Assembly: GCA_947650285.1 (NCBI GenBank)
Contig: CANTFL010001407.1
Span: forward strand, 248,001-312,000
From: Hyaloperonospora brassicae
Taxonomy: Eukaryota; Oomycota; Peronosporomycetes; Peronosporales; Peronosporaceae
Reading direction: 5' to 3'
Length of the DNA stretch: 64,000 nucleotides
Part shown: piece after piece, positions 21,717-32,310 of the stretch
Layout: each line of letters starts with the position of its first letter
Position numbering within the stretch: position 1 is the stretch's first letter
Position numbers and translations under genes: made by a program
The notes under the pieces: generated by a model
What the model was told of the DNA's origin: nothing
What the model saw: the letters and a program-made list of their open reading frames with translations, nothing else
Databases searched by the model: none

Positions 21717-23384
21717 ATGTATTGCTTTAGTGCTGAAGATGACGGTGAGAATTGTTCTACATACGATCAAGTGTTGCAGAGCAAGCACAAGGACGAATGG
21801 CTGAAAGCCATGAAAAGCGAGATGGAGTCACTGGCGTTGCACCAGACATGGACGCTACAAGATCTACCCCAAGACAAGAGAGCAGTTGGTTGCAAGTGGG
21901 TCTTTCGCATCAAGCTCAACCCGAACGGAACAATAGTAAAATTCAAGGCACGTCTTGTCGCCAAGGGGTTTACACAGCGTCCAGGCATTGACTATTTCGA
22001 GACGTTTGCTCCAGTGGCCCGTAAGGAGTCGATTAACGTCGCGCTTGCGATAGCGGCGGAGAGAGACTTGCTGATCGAAAATGTCGACGTTAATACCGCA
22101 TTCTTGTACGGAGAAGTTAAGGAAGAAATCCACATGGACCAGCCGGAAGGGTTCGTGGAAGAGGAACACCGTGGAAAAAAGTGTTTTCTCAACAAAGCAC
22201 TTTATGGTACGAAACAGGCAGCTTACGAATGGAATAATCGACTCAATGCTCATCTCCTAGGAATTGAAATTACGCGGGTGGCAGCTGATCTCTGTGTCTA
22301 CGTGCGCCAGTCAGATATCGAATATAGTTTCGTGATCATTCACGTCGACGATTTGATGATATTTGTAAGGACGCAAGAGGATATCGATGAAATCAAGCAA
22401 GCGCTCAAGAACGAGTTCAGAATCAAGGAGCTCGGCGAGCTAAAGTACTGTCTCGAAATTGAAATTCATCGAGACCGACCAAGCAAAACAATTCGCATGA
22501 ATCAGCGCAGCTACATCAAGCGCCTTACGGAAAGATTTGGTGTTAACAGCTGCAAGGACGTGTACACCCCATCGATTGAGAATGAAAAGCTCAGCAAACT
22601 TGACTCAAGCAAAGATTTTATCAACAAGTGGCCCTATCGCGAATTAATCGGCGCGTTGATGTACATCGCTACGTGCACTTGGCGGGACATTATGCACGCG
22701 GTGGGAGAAGCAGCGAAACACTGTGAGAGGCATGGTAAAATGCACTGGATTGCAGCCAAGCGTGTCCTTAAGTATCTGAATACGACTGCAGACTACAGCA
22801 TCCGATTTGACGGCAAGAGAAAGAGAGAGCTAATAGGGTTCGCAGATGCATCGTGGGCGAATGACGTCGAATCACGACGTTCGACGACGGGCTACGTTTT
22901 CTATCTGAATGGCAGCGTTGTATCATGGAAGTCAAAGCGGCAGCCGACAGTCGCGCTTTCAAGTACTGAAGCTGAGTACATGGCGTTGTACTCTGCGACA
23001 CAAGAGGGCATTTGGTTACGTCTACTGCTTGGCGATCTAGGACACGCACCGTGCATGGGTACAACGATCTATGAAGACAACCAAGGGTGCATCGCGCTGG
23101 CCAGGAACCCAGTGTTTCATTCAAGAACGAAACACATTGACATAAAGTTCCACTTTCTGCGCGAGAAGATTGAAGAAGGCGTGATGAAGCTCGAATACAA
23201 GCCAACGAACGAGATGATTGCGGACGGCCTCACCAAAGCACTCGGCCGAACGAAACAACGCGATTTTTTCTCAAGGGCCTTCATCTTGAACTTTAAACCG
23301 CGTCGAATGCGTGCAAATCAAGGAAGAGTGTTGGTTGAAGGTGATGTGACGTATTCACGCGAGTATGTGTTAGAGTATCTGTGA
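21717..23384 (+). CDS. Copia reverse transcriptase-RNase H, open (555 codons)
   Basis: The largest open sense frame in the window. The first in-frame Met is at 21717, but in the element this is the C-terminal part of the polyprotein: upstream the same frame is open to the single TAA at 21567. RT blocks are complete, with KWVFRIKLNPNG, KARLVAKGFTQ, NAFLYGEV-type VNTAFLYGEV, ALYGTKQA, and the catalytic box HVDD (IIHVDDLMIF) near 22340. RNase H follows, with FADASWANDVESRRSTTGY, SSTEAEYMAL, EDNQGC and RTKHIDIKFHFLRE. The frame ends with TGA at 23382-23384, 56 bases inside the 3' LTR. All catalytic residues appear present, so the enzyme may be functional even though gag and integrase are not. Confidence 0.93.
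   Translation: MYCFSAEDDGENCSTYDQVLQSKHKDEWLKAMKSEMESLALHQTWTLQDLPQDKRAVGCKWVFRIKLNPNGTIVKFKARLVAKGFTQRPGIDYFETFAPVARKESINVALAIAAERDLLIENVDVNTAFLYGEVKEEIHMDQPEGFVEEEHRGKKCFLNKALYGTKQAAYEWNNRLNAHLLGIEITRVAADLCVYVRQSDIEYSFVIIHVDDLMIFVRTQEDIDEIKQALKNEFRIKELGELKYCLEIEIHRDRPSKTIRMNQRSYIKRLTERFGVNSCKDVYTPSIENEKLSKLDSSKDFINKWPYRELIGALMYIATCTWRDIMHAVGEAAKHCERHGKMHWIAAKRVLKYLNTTADYSIRFDGKRKRELIGFADASWANDVESRRSTTGYVFYLNGSVVSWKSKRQPTVALSSTEAEYMALYSATQEGIWLRLLLGDLGHAPCMGTTIYEDNQGCIALARNPVFHSRTKHIDIKFHFLREKIEEGVMKLEYKPTNEMIADGLTKALGRTKQRDFFSRAFILNFKPRRMRANQGRVLVEGDVTYSREYVLEYL
23319..23328 (+). other. Copia polypurine tract
   Basis: CAAGGAAGAG immediately precedes the 3' LTR. It would serve as the plus-strand primer. 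Confidence 0.7.
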
Positions 23385-23626
23385 TAGTGTCCATGATACT
23401 ATAAGGTGGTGTGCCGAAGTTTACGGATGTTCCACATCAACTATCAAAAGGTTTCCAGGAAAGGAGATACGACGATACGGGACGCGACAGTCAGCATGGG
23501 GCAGTTAACAAGTTTTCTGAGAAAGTACTAACGGTAGGGAAGGATAACGATAAGCACGCACAGAATACAACTCACTTATGCTTTTACTCCTTTTACCTCA
23601 AGCACATCTTCGGTCGTAGATCAACA
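23329..23626 (+). repeat. Copia 3' LTR (298 bp)
   Basis: Pairs with 19023-19320 at the same length, followed by the CTTAT duplication. Confidence 0.95.
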
Positions 23627-24340
23627 CTTATCGATGTGTTTACCGACGGGGTTCTAGATTCTGACATGAAGACGTCGCGATGTATGCCTTAGTCGAAGGT
23701 CATACACTGACGATATACCGATAACGGCCCCGTCGTGGGAATCTCTATACCGTAAAGTGGAGCGATTGTTGAACGTGTATAATAAATGAAATTTATCGAT
23801 CAGTCTGGCTAAGAGCTTTTGAGAACGACGCAAGGTAGACTACCTGGGTCATCAAGTATCTTTGGCTGGATTCGAAGCAAGCCCAAAGGATCTAGGATCA
23901 TTGGTAAATATACCATTTCCTCGCTCCTTACGATCGATGCAATCACTTCTGGGGAGCCTAAACGATTACAGTTGATCTATCGGAGACTTTTCAGTGTACG
24001 CCTTAGTACTGTATGAATAACGAGAAGCCGATTATCATGAGATCTGTCGAGCGTATGACGACCCAAGGAAAGTGGAGGTTGCGGGGCGAGCTCGGCTGTG
24101 TCATACTGCCCATAAAAGCGATCGGAAATTGCACCCAATCCCTGAAGATGATCAGGATTTGTATCCATTTGCTGGGGGCGATCAGGAATCGCATCCTATA
24201 GCTGTGGACGATCAGGAATCACACCCGATCGCTGGGGGCGATCAGGAATCACACCCAATTGCTGGGGCGATCAGGATCCGGAAGACAGGAGTCGCTGTGA
24301 GAAAGCAACTATCGCGTTCACTTTCTTAAACATAAGATAG
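23627..24340 (+). pseudogene. Gypsy-2 reverse transcriptase, C-terminal part
   Basis: The RT interrupted at 19022 resumes here. First comes the family-specific insert (IDVFTDGVLDSDMK). The YXDD box is recognisable near 23707 as YTDDI-like in a shifted frame. The thumb/connection follows, with RRKVDYLGHQVSLAGFEASPKD near 23830-23890 and a SLRSMQSLLGSLNDYS-like run near 23930. Stops and shifts occur every 100-200 bases. Confidence 0.85.
24136..24275 (+). repeat. 30-bp tandem repeat in Gypsy-2 pol
   Basis: About four copies of a 30-bp unit (GATCAGGAATC plus a CACCCAATTGCTGGGGGC-like part) encode a 10-residue peptide repeat of the type GDQESHPIAG in one frame. The last copy is shortened. It lies between the RT connection and RNase H, where the related families have no such repeat that I know of, and it again contains one GATC per unit. 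Confidence 0.85.
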
Positions 24341-24720
24341 CGACTACACCCATTTTGAAACACTTTGACCCGGATCGACCGCCAGTGATTGTGGTGTTTG
24401 CCAGCAAGTGGGCTGTGTCGGATGCATTGCTGCAGACATATGAGGAGGTGTACTGTCCGGTCACGTTTTTAAGCCGTACGCTGAAGCTAAACGAAGATAA
24501 CGATGGCATAAGGAGAAAAAGGTACTTGCATTGCTAAGGATGATAGATATATACTATGTAATGCTGGTGTCTTGTGAGATCACCGTGCTGACGCGTTATT
24601 CAACCTTAGCCTGGTTGTTCCAATCTTTTGGTCTCACTGGGAGATAAGGACGATAGGATGCATTGTTATCAAACTGGGCGCTGGAGATCCGTCGATTAAA
24701 TAAGGGTGAAGATGAGATAA
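24340..24720 (+). pseudogene. Gypsy-2 RNase H (RT-linked)
   Basis: A 60-codon open piece at 24355-24537 begins HFDPDRPPVIVVFASKWAVS and contains LLQTYEEVYCPVTFLSRTLK, the classic RT-linked RNase H start of Gypsy elements. Beyond the stop the MLVSCEITVLTRYSTLAWL-like and SNWALEIRR-like segments continue to about 24690 in shifted frames. Confidence 0.82.
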
Positions 24721-24854
24721 TGGGTACTCTGGCAGCGAGTATAACGCCTCGACAGAAATTCTATGAGATGTTGATCGCGATCGCGCAAACGAAATAGCCA
24801 CGACAAAAGATCAGTACGCCTCCATCTTCGGTCGAAGAGGAAGAAAATCTCTGA

Positions 24855-25240
24855 GTGGCTAATTTTGATGGGTCTGATAGAGTGAATAGAAAGTGTGGAG
24901 CATGCAGCGCGATCGTATGGAGATTACCAGGTTGGAAGGTTGTGGCTACCGCGTATGAGTTTGTCCCTGATCTAACTTTCAACAAACATAGTATAGAGGA
25001 CAACTTATATGTTTTGATGTGCTAACTGATCAGACCAGGGGACGGGTAATCATTTTTTGAGACTAAAGTTTAGTTATCAGGCAAATTCGTGGAGAGATCG
25101 TTTGCAAGGCGCCAGGTCTACAACTTCTGAGGCATAAAGCGATGGATTAACTCCGATACTGGCCCAAACATAATTTCTTCCATGTGAAGCGCGATTGAAA
25201 CGCAAGCGCAGACCGATTGGCAAGTGAAGATCTGTGGAAA
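24855..25240 (+). pseudogene. Gypsy-2 second RNase H-like domain
   Basis: A second RNase H fold follows the first. Near 24861 the sequence reads NFDGSDRVNRKCGACSA, matching the FDGS...GGA start of RNase H type I. Near 25100-25140 lies a VIRQIRGEIVCKAPGLQLL-like helix. Near 25185-25225 lies an NASADRLASE-like last-Asp motif. Each is in a frame broken by stops. Some oomycete and plant Ty3/Gypsy elements are known to carry an additional, archaeal-type RNase H. I infer this is one, from position and motifs only. Confidence 0.7.
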
Positions 25241-25369
25241 GAGAAAGGTGGGATAGTAATGGATGACCAAGATCGCCAAGATCTAGTGACTCTAGATCGG
25301 CTATTTGAGTTACTGTTACCCCGCAAGACGAATCAGAGGGTGTGAGTAGCTGAGATTGCCCGTGCTGCT

Positions 25370-26335
25370 GCACGACGCCGCCATTCGCCACAAAATGTTC
25401 AAGAGGAGATCGTACAACAGATACGAATAGAACGGATCAAAAAAGCGCAGTATGAAGAGAGTTGGACCTTCAACTTGAAGATCTATTTGACTGGAGACGT
25501 ATCTACGATAGCATCATCGAATGCAAAATCATGTGCCTTAATCGAGCTGGACTATGAGGTCGATCAGGACGAGTTGTTGCTCAACTGTCCCAGATCGGCT
25601 ACAAAGTCAGAAGATCGCGTTGATCTGGGCCAATCGGTTATCCCGAAGTCATTGCAGTAGTATTTATTACATCATTATCATACCAGTTTGGACGGTGAAT
25701 ATTAAGGTATAGGTCAAACTTACCATAGTATCAGGGCGAAGTTTCACTGTAGAGGTTTGTATCGAAGTGTGCAACGGTATGCGAGAGAGTGCGTAGATTG
25801 CGAGACAGGTAAAGGCCTCCCCTGCGATCAAAGTGGCTCGTCGGGCAACGTACAAGCGACGTACCCTTTTCATATTCTAGCGATGGATGATATTCCTTCT
25901 TTACCGCTATCGTTTAAAGGGAACATAAAGTTGTTGATTTGGGTCGTCCTGTTCTTTGGCTATGTGGTTGCGAAGGCGAGTGCATCTCAGATCGCACAAA
26001 CAATAGCGAAAAATTACGAAAAATAAGTATTCAGAAGGTTTGGCGCAATTGAAGCAGACGTCATGATCAAGAGCCAGGATTAATTTCTGATTTCTTTCGT
26101 GCGTTTAATCGGACTGTGGTCCAGAAACAACGAGCTACTATGGCTTATAGAACACAAGCAAACGGCACAGCAGATCGCATGGTACAGACGTTAACTAGAG
26201 CGATCAAGATGTATGTGTCGGACATTAACCAGAGAGATTGGGATGAATATGCCGAACGATTGACATACGCGATCAACACCGCACACGATCGCTTTCGCGG
26301 TGACAAACCATTTTATTTGATCCACGGTTGAGACC
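25370..26335 (+). pseudogene. Gypsy-2 integrase, broken
   Basis: The zinc-binding region lies at about 25660-25810 (HHYHTSLDGE, then CVDCETGKG). The catalytic core follows with the first Asp in AMDDIPSLP (near 25884). The second is in an RHDQEP-like motif near 26062, in a shifted frame. The third motif reads ANGTADRMVQ (near 26160), with Asp where integrases need Glu. The open pieces are 25475-25660, 25757-26026 and 26116-26331. Catalytically dead as written. Confidence 0.87.
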
Positions 26336-27115
26336 CACGATCAACGTTGGAAGCCACATTACCTCTAGGGAGTACCTCGTCGCGAGATCGAGTTTCGCGA
26401 CGATGGCGGTTTGGCAAACAACGCCATTATCAACGAGCGAGAGCAGAGGTGAACCCTCGACTGAAAGAAGCAATTCAAGATCGCGATGATCAGCATAATC
26501 GCGAGCTGCTGGACATATGCAGCGGATCGCAAGTCTGGCTATATCTGGATCGCGTGAAGGAGGGTTACGCTTAAAAACTGGCACATATGTGGCACGGACC
26601 GTTCCGAGTGATTGAAAAGTGCGGTGATCACGCGGTGAGATTGAAATCAGCATGTACGCCCTACTAAATCTTCCCAGTGGTTTCCGTGTCGAAGCTGAAA
26701 CTCGTACATCTGTTTCCGGATCGACCGATGGGACAACTGAGAATTAGCGAAGCGGATCGAGTTGATTTTGACGAAGCTTTATTGCCAGAAGTAAAAATTG
26801 GGTAGGCGATCTGATAGAAGACGAGTTCGAATTGGAGAGAATAATGGACATGCGATCAGAACGGCGGACACGTTATGGCAGGTTGCACCGATATTTCAAA
26901 GTATATTGAAAAAGATATGGTGGTTTTTCGTGGGTGGACGAAGCTGACTTGAACTTTGGAGCGTTTATACAAAAATGGGATCGTGATCGTGTGCGTTAGA
27001 ATCGGTTTGAGGTGATGCAGTCTAACGAAAAAGGGGAATGCGGGTGAGTAATAGCCAGGTCGTTGACTTGAGGTCACATACTGGAAGGTTTTATGGGAAG
27101 GTGGAAAGGAGGGCA
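26336..27115 (+). pseudogene. Gypsy-2 integrase C-terminus and chromodomain-like tail
   Basis: 26347-26574 is an open 75-codon piece ending in GSQVWLYLDRVKEGYA, followed by MWHGPFRVIEKCGDHAVRL, the usual integrase C-terminal module. After LLPE near 26780, the run MDMRSERRTRYGRLHRYFKVYW and WVDEADLNFGAF (26845-26965) resembles a degenerate chromodomain. Stops occur throughout. Confidence 0.75.
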
Positions 27116-27180
27116 ATCTAAGGGGTAACCGACGTGATCGCGCAGGTAAAGGTCTGGCAGTATTTTCGATCGTCAGGGAT

Positions 27181-27300
27181 CAGCATCGGTAAATCTGATC
27201 ACGGTGATCAGATCGGTGAATCTTTGATCGCGAGCGATCTGGATGGTGGTAGATCTGATCTCGGTGATCAGATCTGTGGACTTTTGATCGCAAGCGATCG
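27181..27300 (+). repeat. 60-bp direct tandem pair with GATC palindromes
   Basis: Two consecutive 60-bp units about 80% identical. Each holds the near-perfect inverted repeat CTGATCNCGGTGATCAG and a second inverted repeat GATCGCRAGCGATC, so each unit could fold into two hairpins. It lies between the chromodomain and the 3' LTR. Confidence 0.85.
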
Positions 27301-27484
27301 GAACTGTAAATAACTTGATTGAGCATAGATATAGATGAGAAGAAGAATGTAGACTATTTCAATAATAAATTACGAAGAATAAAGGAAAGAGAAAATTAGT
27401 GTTAACACGAGAAATTGACCAAGCGAAAAGATAAGTGCGCAGTCAGATCGACACTGTATGGCAACTAACGGCGCAGGGGACGAC

Positions 27485-28609
27485 TGTGGTAAAGCGACTA
27501 TGGAAGTTCGCTGTAGAGGAACTGATCGCATATCCGTTATGTCCGAGCCAGTTAACGGTTGGCTGACCGGTCCCACATCTGTTCATATCGCGTCCATGCG
27601 ACAGTCAGACTAAAATGGATATTAGAAGGGGCAGGTTGGGACCTGCGATCTTGGGTCAAGGTATGAGGCGGAAGGTAACGTTGGCGATCAGTCGATCAAG
27701 AAGGGAAAAGCGATCACCAAGGCAATAGCGATCAAGGAGGCGATCGGGAACGTGATTAGTGATCAGGTATGTGATCGAGATCAAGTATGTGATCGCGATC
27801 AAGTTAGTGTGGATCGCACCATGCGATCCGCGATAAGCAAGTCGATCGCGATCGGGAGGCGATCGAGGTCGTGATCGGTGATCAGGTATGTAATCGCGAT
27901 CAGACAAGTACATCAGGTGTGGGCCACGCAAGTACAAGATCTCCACCGTCTAGAGAGAGCGACATGTGGCAAACGATGTCCAAGACATGGGGATAGGGAT
28001 AGGGTTGTTGGGTTTGATTGGTTGACATTAAACAGAGTTCAATTTGCTTCAAAGTACACGTGTCGACTTCTCCTCCGGGTGGATCATTGGCCACCCGACG
28101 TCAAGGAAAGGTTTACATACTTTAATTAGGTGATATCCCTGGATTGTTTGGCCAGGGATCAAGATCTCTCAAACAACAACCCAACTGCGACTGGACGCAG
28201 AAGACCCTTTGTGTTTGAGGACCCAAGATCTCGAGACGGCTCAAGTGGTCAGAAAGCTCGCGTATCAAGGTCTACATTTGGACAAGGCGATCTGTTACAG
28301 ATCAGGGTGACTCATATCGAACACCCCACAAGCATACAAGTGATTGCGAGCCGAATAACACGTGATCACACCAACCCCGATCGTGGTGTGAAGCTTTCCA
28401 CACCGTGATTGAACCTTGGCCCCATCGCAAACACGGTCAAGTTTTCCATTGACACGAGTCCACCTGGACGAGTGCAACCCACCCCACCGACGGGTACAAA
28501 AGGTGAGGAAGGCAAGCAAAAACACGTATCGGAGTACCCCCTCCAATAGTCGGTCGTCCGGGCGCCAGTGGAGAGCTAGAATTGACTCCTCAAAAGAGCG
28601 ATCACCACT
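27485..28609 (+). repeat. Gypsy-2 3' LTR
   Basis: Starts TGTGGTAAAG and carries the same GATC array (27665-27905). It ends at ATCACCACT rather than ATCACCACTCCACCACA as in the 5' copy, so the last eight or so bases seem lost. The sequence after it returns to Gypsy-1. Confidence 0.92.
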
Positions 28610-31600
28610 TTACGAGAAATTGGTAAGACCAAGAAAAATTACATTCATGTCAACGGGATTTAAATTCAGCGGAGCTCTTTCACCGTATTTGAAGAGGGTT
28701 GTACTCCATTGGGTGATACTCATTGTGAGAATAAGTTACTGCATTCTGCAGGCGTGTTTTGCCTGGGGCTGAGACATCAAGAATGTAATTCCTCAGATGT
28801 GATTGGGGTGGAACGTGAAAATCCACCGATTGAGGGCGGCCGAGATGGCCCCTCACAAAAATTCGGTATTGACCATTGTTGGCGAGAAGCCAGAGTGTTC
28901 AAGGCTAGGATCGGATACTGTATGTGAAGATGTACTTTTAAATCCACTGGGGGAAGTGTTCGAGGTATTAAACTCCTCACCCGACGTCATTCAAGCTTTA
29001 AATTTTTTGTATAGAGCCTGTTTAGAAATTGGTAACCACAGATTCCCACTGTACCGGCCTCGATGAGGCGTAAGGTCTCTTTAGGGATCCGATCACGACA
29101 TGGTGTGGCAACTGTAAAACGCCACACACCCAGGACTTCACAAAGTGTTACTAGTAACAATACACATTATACACTTGTAAACGGAGTGACTTACCATGTT
29201 TATGGCAACATCAGTCTTTAGACTATGTAATCCTTATATAATCTATCTGAGCTAGATGATATGCATGATGGCGAAATTAGCCACTCTCTGACGGCAAGAT
29301 AGTTATACGTGTTATGGGACGTTTGACATGATGATGAGTTAAACTCATCCTCGTTGTCGTACGATTCAGTTCTTCACGACACAAGAGCGACACTTGGTGC
29401 GCGTAGTGAATCTTCTATCCTTAAGGATCCTATGAATTCGTTCTAATCTTTGGCAACAAATTTCAGGACGTGGTGTGTCACAACCCACCGTCCGGCTTAC
29501 CTCCCACTAGAGGTGTTCGTCATGAAATTGACTTAGTTCTTGGAACTAAAGCTGCGTAACACGGCAGTAGCCTTTACCAAACGAACAGTGTGACGTCATT
29601 GACGACTTCTTTTGTGCAAATAACGCGGCAGTGATGGTTCTTGAGAGCAAAATTTTCCATTACACACCGACATTTTGTGTCAGACAGCCCAACAGAAAGT
29701 GGCGCATCGTTCATGCTTACAATAGGCTTAATGCTGCCACAATTCCGGCTCAGGAGCCAATTTCTAAAAACAAATGTTCTTCGGAACAACATGGTGGGAT
29801 GTAAGAGGTACAGCGCGCTCGACTTTGTCGATGGTTATTGCCAACTGCTCATGCCAGAAGCGATATTTCGCTTGAAAGCGGTCGGGAGTCCGAGCGGTTT
29901 GCTCTGAAATTGGCTTGTTATGCCGCAAGAGTCATCAAATGTCCCACGATACATTCAATCGTCTTGTGACACAATTGTCTAAACCTCAGCGAGGTTATTC
30001 ATAGGCGTACTTTGATGACATCTTTGGCCATGGTCCTGCTATTAAAGGTCAGTCGGATGTAACAAATTAATTCGACCATTTACGAGCGTTGCTCGAGTGC
30101 ATGCGCACGAACAAGTTGTATGCCAACGCATCGATATGCATCTTTGGTGCACAAAAGATTCCCTTTTTAGGGTGATTTATTGGTAAGCGTGGCCTTAAAG
30201 AGGATCCCGCTAAGATAACAGCCATCGTTATTTTGCCGGTTCCAAAAAACCAAAAGAAATTACGTAAGTGGCTTGGCCTTGTCAATATCTTATATAAGTA
30301 CAGTGCGAATTATGCAGAATGGCTCTGCCATTATCCAATTTACTAAATGAGGATTTGGAGCGGAGCTACAAAACCACCGAGGATGATGATTTTCAAGCAG
30401 TAAGGAGAGTATCCTTCATTCACCAATCTTGTCTTTGACTGATCCTGATCGACCGTTCAGTGTCGTCTGTCACGTATCTGACTTTGTCATAGGCAGTATT
30501 TAGTTCCAAACATACGTCAATAGACAGTAGAACTTCATTGCGTTTCAGTTCCGGCAGCTTAAAGCTGCTGAAAAGAACGACATAGTTATTGACAAGAGCT
30601 ATTTCCACTTAAGTACGCTTTCGTAAAATATAGTCCATCGGCTTGGCTCTAAGCTATTTGTGGTCTATAATGATCATGCGTCATTACGCACTGCGCCCCA
30701 GTCGCCTCACCTCTCTAAGAGAATGGCTCGTTGGCTTTCCTTTTTTGCCGAGTACAACTTCGAGGTGAAGTATAAGTCGAAGAAGCAGAATGCTGTGTCT
30801 GATGCGCTATCTTGCAGGTCTTATAATGAGCCTGCTCATGTGACGACTCTATCGTCGTCAGTCACTGAACTATCCGTACGTCATATGCCAAGGATGAACA
30901 ATGTGTGGATCTACACGTGCCCGAGGGAGAAAGGAGTTCCAGGAATCAGACATAGAATTGTCAGCACGATTACGGGCGAGTCTACATCGATATTCCATCG
31001 ATCAGGGCCTGTTGTGCTATAGCACGGATGTGGAGGATACGCCTCGCATCGTTGTCCCTCACGATGAGGAGATGAAGTATCGGGTTATCTTTGAGGCACA
31101 TGATACTGAGTTGAGTGGTTATCTCGGTCTTGAGAAGACCAATGGCTCTGTGAGCCAATGCTATTGGTGGCCCAAACTATACAAATGGGTGAGCATATAT
31201 GTGCGTACGTGTGAATCGTGTCAAAAAATGAAACCCTCAACTCACGCGGCCGCGCCGCTGGCTAGTTTGCCTATACCCGAGGGGTGTTGGGAGTCTATCA
31301 GCATGGATTTCCTGTTCGATTTACCGAAAAAATCGTATGGAAATTCGGGAATTGTGGTCTTTGTTGACCGTTTGAGCTAGATGGCTCATTTAGCTGTGGT
31401 GCCGGATACTATTGATGGTTAGGAGACAGCTACGCTGTTTATCTATCGCGTGTTTCGACAACACGGTTTACTGATGGCAATTGTATCCTATAGAGATCCT
31501 CTCTTCACTGGGAAGTTTTGGGATTCATCTTCGAGGTGCTCGGCACACGTTTATACATGTCCACAGCGGATCATCCGCAGACTGATGGTCAAACCGAGCG

Positions 31601-32305
31601 AGTGAATCGCATCACCGGTGACATCTTGCGCAGGTTCTGCGCTGAAACGCCTAATCGTTGGAGTTCGATATTCCCTGTCGTTAAGTTTGCGTTGAATAAC
31701 GCCGTGCATGCCTCCACTGGCTTCACACCATTTTATGTAAATGGTCTCAAACACCCTCGCGTTCCGTTAACGCTACCACTACGTGGTTCAGGGCTTGGTG
31801 GGAGAGGAGTTGACGATCGGCTTGATAATATCAGCCCTGCTATTGATCATAAACAGGTGAGCGAGTTTCTCGCAACGCGATCGAATAAATTACGACATGT
31901 GCAGGAAGCACTGGCTGATAGCCAAGACAGACAATTAAAAACGCGCAGATGCCAAAGTCAGAGGTTGTAGTGAACGTTATGAGGTCGGAGACCAATTTCC
32001 ACTCAATGCTAGCAACCCACCTACACATGTAACCTCCGCTGTATTCAAGAAAAAGTTGCGTTCGCACTTCATTGGGCCATTCAGGTCGTCGCTAAGAAGG
32101 GCATCGCGTATACGCTCAACCTTCCGCGCAAACTGCGCACACATCATGTGTTCCACGTTGTCTCATTGAAGACATATTGGGATCCGTCCCATGTGAAATC
32201 AAAGGCGCTGGCGTCGCGACATTTGGTATTGCCCTCGGCTACTGATTCCGAACCAGGATGTCAAGCTGATCATTTATCGGGTCTGGACCAACTTACCGTC
32301 TGAAG
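28610..32305 (+). pseudogene. Gypsy-1 pol (RT, RNase H, integrase), decayed
   Basis: Pol resumes after the Gypsy-2 insertion. The RT entry motif GVRHEIDLVLGTK is near 29517-29555. The palm appears in pieces with an intact YFDD box at 30008-30019, then IGKRGLKEDPAKI near 30180-30215. RNase H to connector lies near 30660-30830 (YNDHASLRTA, PHLSKRMARWLSFFAEYNF). The integrase zinc-binding and core region is 30901-31380 (CESCQKMKP, SMDFLFDLP, VVFVDRLS). The Glu motif DHPQTDGQTERVNR is in 31518-31970. The C-terminal HFIGPFRV and HHVFHVVSLKTYW segments lie near 32065-32180. Around ten stops or shifts break it. No chromodomain is obvious at the end. Confidence 0.87.
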
Positions 32306-32310
32306 ACGAG

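Larger units (their letters stand above)
19023..23626 (+). mobile_element. Copia element with perfect CTTAT target duplication
   Basis: A full-length 4604-bp Ty1/Copia element. LTRs of 298 bp lie at 19023-19320 and 23329-23626. Both begin TGTTGGTTGAAG and end GTAGATCAACA, and they differ at about eight positions. The host sequence CTTAT at 19018-19022 is repeated at 23627-23631, an exact 5-bp target site duplication. The order protease, integrase, RT, RNase H is diagnostic of Copia. It sits inside the RT domain of Gypsy-2. Gag and the front of integrase are broken, while RT/RNase H is open. Confidence 0.97.
13046..28609 (+). mobile_element. Gypsy-2: 15.6-kb Ty3/Gypsy element with nested Copia
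   Basis: A Ty3/Gypsy element with long, about 98% identical LTRs (13046-14178 and 27485-28609). In order it contains gag, aspartic protease, reverse transcriptase, RNase H, a second RNase H-like domain, integrase and a chromodomain-like tail. Excluding the 4.6-kb Copia insertion at 19023-23626 (plus its 5-bp duplication), it is about 11 kb. All coding parts carry stops and frameshifts. The LTR has the terminal inverted repeat TGTGGT/ACCACA. The 3' LTR seems to have lost its last few bases, so I cannot show a clean target duplication (ACATT on the left, ACTTT on the right is one possible degenerate pair). It inserted into the protease/RT interval of Gypsy-1. Confidence 0.9.

Noticed and set aside
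24001..24030. Repeat of ATGAATAACGAGAAGCC with 16800-16820
   Set aside because: The similarity covers fewer than 20 bases, the surrounding domains differ (RT connection versus protease), and it is probably coincidence.
13046..28609. CRISPR-like array from regularly repeated GATC blocks
   Set aside because: Spacing is irregular, units are imperfect, there are no unique spacers, and the sequence is a eukaryotic LTR.
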